Positions 7,424 to 12,988 of a DNA stretch of 15,655 bases are shown here, piece after piece. Source of the stretch: Halothiobacillus neapolitanus (GTDB taxonomy: Bacteria > Pseudomonadota > Gammaproteobacteria > Halothiobacillales > Halothiobacillaceae); NCBI GenBank assembly GCA_020722165.1, contig DYLI01000027.1:1-15655 (forward strand), in the 5' to 3' direction. A model generated the notes under the pieces. It saw only the letters and a program-made list of their open reading frames with translations. It made no database searches and was not told the origin of the DNA. The position numbers and the translations under genes were made by a program. The stretch's first letter is position 1. The number at the start of each line of letters is the position of its first letter.

Positions 7424-7457
7424 TGCTTAGCCTTTGAATACCAAAAAACAAGATTTA

Positions 7458-7550
7458 GCCACAGAGAGTACAGAGTACACGGAGTGATGAAAGCGGATGT
7501 TCCAACGACCTTTTCTCAGTGCTCTCTGTGCCCTCTGTGCCCTCTGTGGC
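7458..7550. repeat. CACAGAG-type inverted and tandem repeat between tyrA and aroA
   Basis: Two 27-nt arms, 7458-7484 and 7524-7550, are inverted copies agreeing at 22 of 27 positions, around a 39-nt centre. Each arm starts GCCACAGAG and continues in 9-nt steps. The right arm, read on the minus strand, runs GCCACAGAG, GGCACAGAG, GGCACAGAG and then AGCACTGAG, so it is also a short tandem array with one more decayed unit towards the centre. In RNA it would fold into a long stem with a few mismatches and G-U pairs. The element fills nearly all of the 132-bp gap, beginning 5 nt after the tyrA stop. There is no U-tract next to the stem, so it is not an ordinary terminator. From memory, similar CACAGAG repeats are scattered in many proteobacterial genomes; I cannot verify copy number here. 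Confidence 0.85.
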
Positions 7551-7555
7551 AAAAA

Positions 7556-8422
7556 TTAAAACTTAAGACCCTCACGCGCCGCTTGCGCACGTTGAAAGCG
7601 CTCAAACAATGCCTGACCATCTTGCGCATCCAAATCATGTTGCAACGCCTCAAGTTCACCCTGATAACGTTTAAGCACCTGCTTGATTTCAAAGGCATTC
7701 GCTAAGGCGATATCACGCCACATGGTCGGGTCACTCGCTGCAATGCGGGTAAAATCGCGGAAGCCGCCCGCCGCATAACGGAAAATCTCGTGCGATTCAT
7801 CCATGCGCGCCAAGCTATCCACCAAAGTGAAGGCCAGCAAATGCGGCAAATGGCTGGTGGCGGCAAGCACATGGTCGTGATGTTCCGCACTCATGCACTC
7901 CACCACCGCGCCGACGCATTTCCACATCGCCACCACGCGAGCCACATCGGCCTCAGAATTTTCCGCCAAGGGCGTAACGATCACACGGCGCTGGGCAAAT
8001 AATTCGGCAAAGGCAGCGTCTGGGCCGCTTTTTTCCGTACCGGCAATGGGGTGCGCGGGGACAAACTGCCCAAGCTTATCGCCCAGCACCGCCTTCGCAT
8101 CAGCGATCACCGACTGCTTAGCACTTCCCACATCAGTCACAATCATGCCAGGCTGCAAGGTGGGTTGAATCTGTTCTAAAACGCCACGCATCGCCAACAT
8201 GGGCACCGACAGCAGCACAATGTCCGCACCCTGTACGGCTTGCGTCATGTCGGTGGAAAATCGGTCGATAATGCCCAAATCCTGTGCGCGATGCAGTGTT
8301 GCCTCATTACGACCGCAACCAATCACCTCACCCACCGCGCCCGCCTTTTTCAGCGCCAAAGCCAGCGAGCCACCAATTAAGCCACTGCCAATAATGCACA
8401 CACGCGCACTGAAAAAACTCAC
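7556..8422 (-). CDS. tyrA: Prephenate/arogenate dehydrogenase
   Basis: TyrA oxidatively decarboxylates prephenate (or arogenate) to give the tyrosine precursor. The product is 288 residues, a stand-alone dehydrogenase without a chorismate mutase or ACT domain. The nucleotide-binding loop GSGLIGGS is at 12-19 and DVGSAK at 97-102. HPIAGTEKSG (124-133) holds the catalytic His. SHLPH is at 190-194, and the helical dimerisation half contains YAAGGFRDFTRIAASDPTMW (216-235). The end of the second Rossmann strand reads GCGRN, without the acidic residue typical of strict NAD enzymes, so NADP use is possible. The start is GTG at 8422, overlapping the hisC stop as GTGA. The N-terminus fits the family and no ATG lies nearby. 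In Pseudomonas and Acinetobacter TyrA and AroA are fused; here they are separate. Confidence 0.95.
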   Translation of the reverse strand: MSFFSARVCIIGSGLIGGSLALALKKAGAVGEVIGCGRNEATLHRAQDLGIIDRFSTDMTQAVQGADIVLLSVPMLAMRGVLEQIQPTLQPGMIVTDVGSAKQSVIADAKAVLGDKLGQFVPAHPIAGTEKSGPDAAFAELFAQRRVIVTPLAENSEADVARVVAMWKCVGAVVECMSAEHHDHVLAATSHLPHLLAFTLVDSLARMDESHEIFRYAAGGFRDFTRIAASDPTMWRDIALANAFEIKQVLKRYQGELEALQHDLDAQDGQALFERFQRAQAAREGLKF

Positions 8423-9555
8423 GCCAAGCTGTCCATAACCATTTGCAGCGCGCTTAAAAAGCGGGCATTTTCGGCCTCAGTGCCAATGCTAACGCGCAAA
8501 TGGTGTGGTAACCCATAACCCGCCACCGGGCGCGTAATCACACCGAGGCGCAACAAACCGTCATACACCGCGTGAGCAGAACGACGCATATCAATGCACA
8601 GAAAATTGCCCATGCTCGGCAAAGCCGTTAAGCCCAAGGCAGCCAAACCTGCACGAACGTGTGTCAAACCTGCGGCATTAAGTGAGCGTGTGCGGCGAAC
8701 ATGCGCAGCGTCACCCAAGGCCGCGCATGTGGCTTCCATCGCCAATAAATTCACATTAAACGGTTGACGCATGCGATTCAGCACTTCAGCCACCTGCGGA
8801 TGCGACACGGCATAACCGACACGCAAACCTGCCAAACCATGAATTTTGGAGAAGGTGCGTGTGACGATCAGGTTGGGAAATTCATTTAACCATGCCAAGG
8901 CATTTGGAAAATCCGCATCATCATCGACAAACTCGATATAAGCCTCATCCACCACCACCAGCACATCACTCGGCACTGAGGCGATGAAGGTATGGAGCGC
9001 GTCCTTCTCCACCCACGTTCCCGTAGGATTATTCGGGTTAGCTAAAAACACCACGCGGGTTTGTTCGGTGATGGAGGCACGCATGGCGGCAAGATTATGC
9101 CCATAAGGTTGCTGCGCATGATCGGCAGGCAGGGCTTTGGCCACTTGTGCCGTCGCACCCACGGCTTGCGTACTGATGGCATACACGGCAAACGCATATT
9201 CGGAGAACACCGCACCACGTCCCGCACCCAAAAAGGCGCGTGCAATCAAATCCAGTACATCATTGGAACCATTGCCCAAGGTGATCGACTCAAGCGCCAC
9301 GTTCAACGATTGCGCCAAAGCCTGTTTGAGCTTGAAACCATTGCCATCAGGATAAAGATGCACACTAGCCGCATGTTCACGCATGGCCAGCAGTGCAGCG
9401 GGAGAAGGTCCCAGCGGATTTTCATTCGAGGCAAGCTTAATCGCGCCTTGAATGCCGAGTTCACGCTCCAACTCATCCAAAGGCTTGCCGGGCACATAGG
9501 GTGCAAGCCCGGAAACTTGCGCGCAGGCGCGTTCTAACCAAGGATTATTCTTCAT
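8419..9555 (-). CDS. hisC: Histidinol-phosphate aminotransferase family (aromatic-operon type)
   Basis: A PLP-dependent class I/II aminotransferase that converts imidazole-acetol phosphate and glutamate to histidinol phosphate; relatives in this operon position are thought also to transaminate aromatic keto acids. The product is 378 residues. Motifs: KLASNENPLGPSP (40-52), ANPNNPTG (172-179), VVDEAYIEF (201-209), and the PLP lysine Lys237 in TRTFSKIHGLAGLRVGY. I chose ATG at 9555 because AAGG (9563-9566) lies 7 nt upstream. A TTG two codons earlier, overlapping the pheA stop, is in frame but has its purine run only 1 nt away. The gene sits between pheA and tyrA, as hisC2 does in Pseudomonas. 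Its place argues for a role in Phe/Tyr synthesis as well as, or instead of, histidine; a second hisC may lie beyond hisD. Confidence 0.93.
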   Translation of the reverse strand: MKNNPWLERACAQVSGLAPYVPGKPLDELERELGIQGAIKLASNENPLGPSPAALLAMREHAASVHLYPDGNGFKLKQALAQSLNVALESITLGNGSNDVLDLIARAFLGAGRGAVFSEYAFAVYAISTQAVGATAQVAKALPADHAQQPYGHNLAAMRASITEQTRVVFLANPNNPTGTWVEKDALHTFIASVPSDVLVVVDEAYIEFVDDDADFPNALAWLNEFPNLIVTRTFSKIHGLAGLRVGYAVSHPQVAEVLNRMRQPFNVNLLAMEATCAALGDAAHVRRTRSLNAAGLTHVRAGLAALGLTALPSMGNFLCIDMRRSAHAVYDGLLRLGVITRPVAGYGLPHHLRVSIGTEAENARFLSALQMVMDSLA

Positions 9556-9557
9556 TC

Positions 9558-10664
9558 TCAAGCCTTCAAAACAGCTTTAGGATAGGAGCCCAAGACCCGC
9601 ATCCAGGCGGCCTGCTGCTCAAGTTCGCTGATCGCTTCGGCCACCTGCGGATCAGCACGATGACCATCCACATCAATAAAAAACACATACTCCCAAGCCG
9701 CTGTGCGCGAAGGCCGCGACTCAATGCGCGTCAAGCTGATGCCACGTTCAGCCAGTGGCTTGAGCAAATGAAACAGTGCACCCGGCGTGTTGGCCGTGGA
9801 CAGCACCAACGAAGTTTTATCCGCCCCGCTGACACCCGCATCCTGCGCGCCCAGCACCACAAAGCGCGTGGTGTTGTGCGCTTCGTCTTCAATGTTCGCC
9901 GCCAGAATGCCGAGTTGATACAGCTCGGCAGCAACATCAGGCGCAATCGCCGCCGCACCGGGTTCACCCGCAGCCAAACGCGCACCCTCGCCGTTACTGC
10001 TCACAGGCACGCGCTCGGCCTGCGGCAAATGCGCATCCAGCCAATGGCGGCATTGACCCAGTGATTGCGCATGACCATAAATCCGACGCACATCCGCCAA
10101 ATCAGCGGCATTCGAGAGTAATTGATGATGAATGCGCAACGCGACTTCGCCGCAGATCGACACGTCATGCGCCAACAAGGCTTCTTGAGTTTGTGACACG
10201 CCGCCCTCCGTGGAGTTTTCCACGGGTGCAACGCCATAAGAAACACTTGCCGAAGCCACCATACGGAACACTTCGGCAATGGATAAACAGGGCACCAATT
10301 CAGCCGCATGACCAAATTGGCGCAAGGCCGCCAGCTGGCTAAACGTCCCCGCTGGGCCCAAATAGGCCACGCGCATGGGTTGTTCAAGCGCCAGACAGGC
10401 CGACATAATTTCGCGGAATAGCCAGGCCACGCTGGCATCATCCAAAGGCCCGATATTCAGGCTTTGAATGCGGCGCAATACCTGCGCCTCCCGCTCCGGG
10501 CGATAGAATTGGGCATCATCATGGCCTGCGGCACGCTTGATCTCACCTACCGAATGGGCAAGATTGGCGCGCTCAGAAAGCAAATCCAGTAGACGCTGAT
10601 CGAGCACATCAATACGCTCGCGTACATCTTCCAGCCGCAAAATCGGCTGTGCACCCTCCTCCAT
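9558..10664 (-). CDS. pheA: Bifunctional chorismate mutase / prephenate dehydratase (P-protein)
   Basis: PheA converts chorismate to prephenate and then to phenylpyruvate, the phenylalanine branch. It has three parts: an AroQ-type chorismate mutase (about 9-95, DVRERIDVLDQRLLDLLSER), the prephenate dehydratase (98-272, from RVAYLGPAGTFS to the catalytic TTRF at 265-268), and a C-terminal ACT domain (284-362). The ACT domain carries the phenylalanine-binding motifs TPGALF (293-298) and ESRP (315-318), so feedback inhibition by phenylalanine is expected. Length 368 is close to Pseudomonas PheA. I prefer ATG at 10664, since GGAG (10671-10674) lies 6 nt upstream. An ATG two codons earlier (10670) directly abuts that GGAG and is a less likely start. 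It lies about 14 nt after serA and 2 nt before hisC. Confidence 0.96.
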   Translation of the reverse strand: MEEGAQPILRLEDVRERIDVLDQRLLDLLSERANLAHSVGEIKRAAGHDDAQFYRPEREAQVLRRIQSLNIGPLDDASVAWLFREIMSACLALEQPMRVAYLGPAGTFSQLAALRQFGHAAELVPCLSIAEVFRMVASASVSYGVAPVENSTEGGVSQTQEALLAHDVSICGEVALRIHHQLLSNAADLADVRRIYGHAQSLGQCRHWLDAHLPQAERVPVSSNGEGARLAAGEPGAAAIAPDVAAELYQLGILAANIEDEAHNTTRFVVLGAQDAGVSGADKTSLVLSTANTPGALFHLLKPLAERGISLTRIESRPSRTAAWEYVFFIDVDGHRADPQVAEAISELEQQAAWMRVLGSYPKAVLKA

Positions 10665-10678
10665 GCCCATCTCCAGAC

Positions 10679-11842
10679 TTAGATTACACGCACGTTCAAT
10701 ACACCATTGATGCCACGGATCGCTTCCGCAGCATCAGTCGGGATTTCGCCTTCAATGTCGATCAGGGTGTAAGCCACGTCGCCGCGCGAGTCGTTGACCA
10801 TATGCACAATGTTGACCTTGTGGCTACCCAGCACATGCGAAATTTGCCCAACCATATCCGGCAGGTTCTTATTGGCTATGGCCAAACGATGATCGCCCTT
10901 ACGGGGCAGCTTGATTTCCGGAAAGTTCACTGAGTTCAGGATGTTGCCATTCTCCAAGAAATCACGCACCTGATCGGCCACCATAATCGCGCAGTTATCT
11001 TCGGCCTCGCCCGTAGACGCGCCAAGGTGCGGCAAGGTGATGCAGCGCGGGTGATCTTTGGTGGCATTCACCGGGAAATCCGACACATACGCATGTGCTT
11101 TGCCTGCATCCAGAGCAGCAACCATAGCCGCCTCATCCACCACACCTTCGCGGGCAAAGTTCAGCACCACCACGTTGTCTTTCATGAACTTCAAACGCTC
11201 GGCGTTAATCAGGTTGCGGGTCGCGTCGATCAAGGGTACGTGGAAGGTTACAAAATCTGCACGCGCCAAAAGCTCGTCCACGCTGCTCGCCTGTTGTACA
11301 TCGGCAGACAATTCCCATGCGCGCTCAACGGTAATACCCGGGTCAAAACCGACAACTTTCATGCCCAAAGCACGCGCCGTGTTGGCTACGCGCACACCTA
11401 TCGCCCCCAAACCAATCACACCCAAGGTGCGACCCGGCAACTCAAAACCAACAAAGTTTTTCTTGCCATCTTCAACAGCCTTGTGCAGGAAGGTGTCATC
11501 GCCGCTTAAGCCAGTGGCGAATTTCCAAGCCTGTGGGATGTTACGCGCCGCCAGCAACATACCGGCAATCACCAGCTCTTTCACCGCATTGGCATTTGCG
11601 CCCGGGGCGTTGAAGACCACAATGCCCTTCTCGCTCATTTCCTTGACCGGGATGTTATTCACACCGGCACCGGCGCGACCAATCGCCTTCAGGCTGGCGG
11701 GTACAGGCATGTCGTGCATCTTGGCGGAACGCACTAGGACAGCATCCGGGGTTTGCACTTCAGAGGCAACTTCGTATTTGTCGCGTGGCAAACGATCCAA
11801 GCCAACCGCCGCAATATTGTTCAGGGTAAGAATCTTAAACAT
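10679..11842 (-). CDS. serA: D-3-phosphoglycerate dehydrogenase, ACT-containing
   Basis: SerA oxidises 3-phosphoglycerate to phosphohydroxypyruvate with NAD+, the first step of serine synthesis. The product is 387 residues: substrate domain, Rossmann domain with GLGAIG at 144-149 and Asp167 ending the second strand (NAD type), then a C-terminal ACT domain (about 317-387), the likely site of serine control. Catalytic Arg231 (NFAREGVVDE) and His272 (LPHLGAST) are present. The usual D-V-F-x-x-E-P segment is replaced by SDFPVNATKDHP, so the expected catalytic Glu is absent. Related short SerA enzymes, as I recall, share this trait. I start at ATG 11842, which has a textbook AAGGAG (11850-11855) 7 nt upstream; a TTG nine codons earlier lies before that site. 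serC precedes it by 27 nt, supporting a true serine-pathway role. Confidence 0.93.
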   Translation of the reverse strand: MFKILTLNNIAAVGLDRLPRDKYEVASEVQTPDAVLVRSAKMHDMPVPASLKAIGRAGAGVNNIPVKEMSEKGIVVFNAPGANANAVKELVIAGMLLAARNIPQAWKFATGLSGDDTFLHKAVEDGKKNFVGFELPGRTLGVIGLGAIGVRVANTARALGMKVVGFDPGITVERAWELSADVQQASSVDELLARADFVTFHVPLIDATRNLINAERLKFMKDNVVVLNFAREGVVDEAAMVAALDAGKAHAYVSDFPVNATKDHPRCITLPHLGASTGEAEDNCAIMVADQVRDFLENGNILNSVNFPEIKLPRKGDHRLAIANKNLPDMVGQISHVLGSHKVNIVHMVNDSRGDVAYTLIDIEGEIPTDAAEAIRGINGVLNVRVI

Positions 11843-11849
11843 CGTATAA

Positions 11850-11855
11850 CTCCTT
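11850..11855 (-). promoter_or_regulatory. Ribosome-binding site fixing the serA start
   Basis: AAGGAG read leftwards, 7 nt before ATG at 11842. It decides in favour of this ATG over the in-frame TTG at 11869, which lies upstream of the site and abuts the serC stop. Confidence 0.85.
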
Positions 11856-11869
11856 AATTCTAATAACAA

Positions 11870-12964
11870 TTAGCCGTTACGCTGAGCAAAGTCATTCATA
11901 AAGGCGATTAGCGCATCCACACCTTCTTCCGGCATGGCGTTATAAATACTGGCGCGCATACCACCAACCGAGCGATGACCGGCCAAACTGGTCAAACCTG
12001 CGGCCTCGGCCTCCTTGAGGAAGGCTTTGTCCAAATCGCTATTCGCCAACAGGAAAGGCACGTTCATCCATGAGCGGCACTTCACATCGACTGGGTTGGA
12101 GTAAAACGGTGAGCTGTCAATCGCCGCATACAGCTTGTGTGCCTTACGCTGATTGATGGCTTCCATGGCCGCCAAACCGCCCATTTCCAGCAGATGCTCG
12201 AACACAAGGCCAGCGATATACCACGCATAAGTCGGTGGCGTGTTGTACATCGAACCGTTATCGGCATGGGTTTTGTAGTCGAACATGACCGGCGTACCCG
12301 GTAGGGCTTGGCCGATCAAATCATCACGCACAATGGCAATGGTCAGTCCCGCAGGACCGATATTTTTCTGCGCACCCGCGTAAATCACGCCGAATTTAGA
12401 AATATCGATGGGGCGCGACATGATGGTAGACGACAGATCGGCCACCAGTGGAATATCACCGGTGTTTGGAATATAACCAAACTCAACACCCGCGATGGTT
12501 TCGTTCGGGGTGTAATGCACAAACGCGGCATCTTTGCTGAAGCTCAATTCGGAAGCATCCGGCAAAGTGGTGTACTTACTGCCCTTGGTATCCGCAATCA
12601 CATTGACATTGCAATAACGCTTGGCTTCCGCCACCGCTTTTTCCGACCAGTGACCGGTATTCAGATAATCTGCGCTGGTTTTGCCGCGCAAAAGGTTCAT
12701 CGGCACCATGCTGAATTGCGCCGATGCGCCACCTTGCAGAAACAGCACCTTGTAGTTTTCAGGCACATTCATCAGCGTGCGGAAATCGGCTTCGGCCTTT
12801 TCGGCAATCGAAACATATTCCTTGCCGCGATGGCTCATTTCCATCACACACATGCCTGAACCGTTCCAGTTGAGCATTTCGTCACGCGCACGCACCAACA
12901 CCTCGGTGGGCAAAATGGCGGGGCCTGCACTGAAATTGAATACTCGATTCTCTACCATTGACAT
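11870..12964 (-). CDS. serC: Phosphoserine aminotransferase
   Basis: SerC transaminates 3-phosphohydroxypyruvate to phosphoserine with PLP. In many proteobacteria it also serves the PLP pathway by acting on 3-hydroxy-4-phosphohydroxy-2-ketobutanoate. The product is 364 residues (E. coli 362). Motifs: FNFSAGPAILPTEVL (9-23), MSHRGK (43-48), LQGGASAQF (76-84), the PLP lysine Lys200 in YAGAQKNIGPAGLT, and the phosphate-binding HRSVGGMRASIYNA (330-343). ATG at 12964 has GAGG 9 nt upstream; a second ATG lies two codons in. It is 24 nt downstream of gyrA and directly ahead of serA, so the two enzymes that hand phosphohydroxypyruvate to one another are co-expressed. Confidence 0.97.
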   Translation of the reverse strand: MSMVENRVFNFSAGPAILPTEVLVRARDEMLNWNGSGMCVMEMSHRGKEYVSIAEKAEADFRTLMNVPENYKVLFLQGGASAQFSMVPMNLLRGKTSADYLNTGHWSEKAVAEAKRYCNVNVIADTKGSKYTTLPDASELSFSKDAAFVHYTPNETIAGVEFGYIPNTGDIPLVADLSSTIMSRPIDISKFGVIYAGAQKNIGPAGLTIAIVRDDLIGQALPGTPVMFDYKTHADNGSMYNTPPTYAWYIAGLVFEHLLEMGGLAAMEAINQRKAHKLYAAIDSSPFYSNPVDVKCRSWMNVPFLLANSDLDKAFLKEAEAAGLTSLAGHRSVGGMRASIYNAMPEEGVDALIAFMNDFAQRNG

Positions 12965-12988
12965 GAAAACAATCCTCTAACTAAATGA

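Noticed and set aside
7458..7550. CRISPR array or rho-independent terminator
   Set aside because: The units are 9 nt long with no spacers, so not CRISPR. The arms form a dyad but no T-run immediately follows on either strand, so not an ordinary terminator.
11843..11869. TTG start for serA abutting the serC stop
   Set aside because: The AAGGAG site lies inside this extension and points to ATG at 11842, where the family homology begins.
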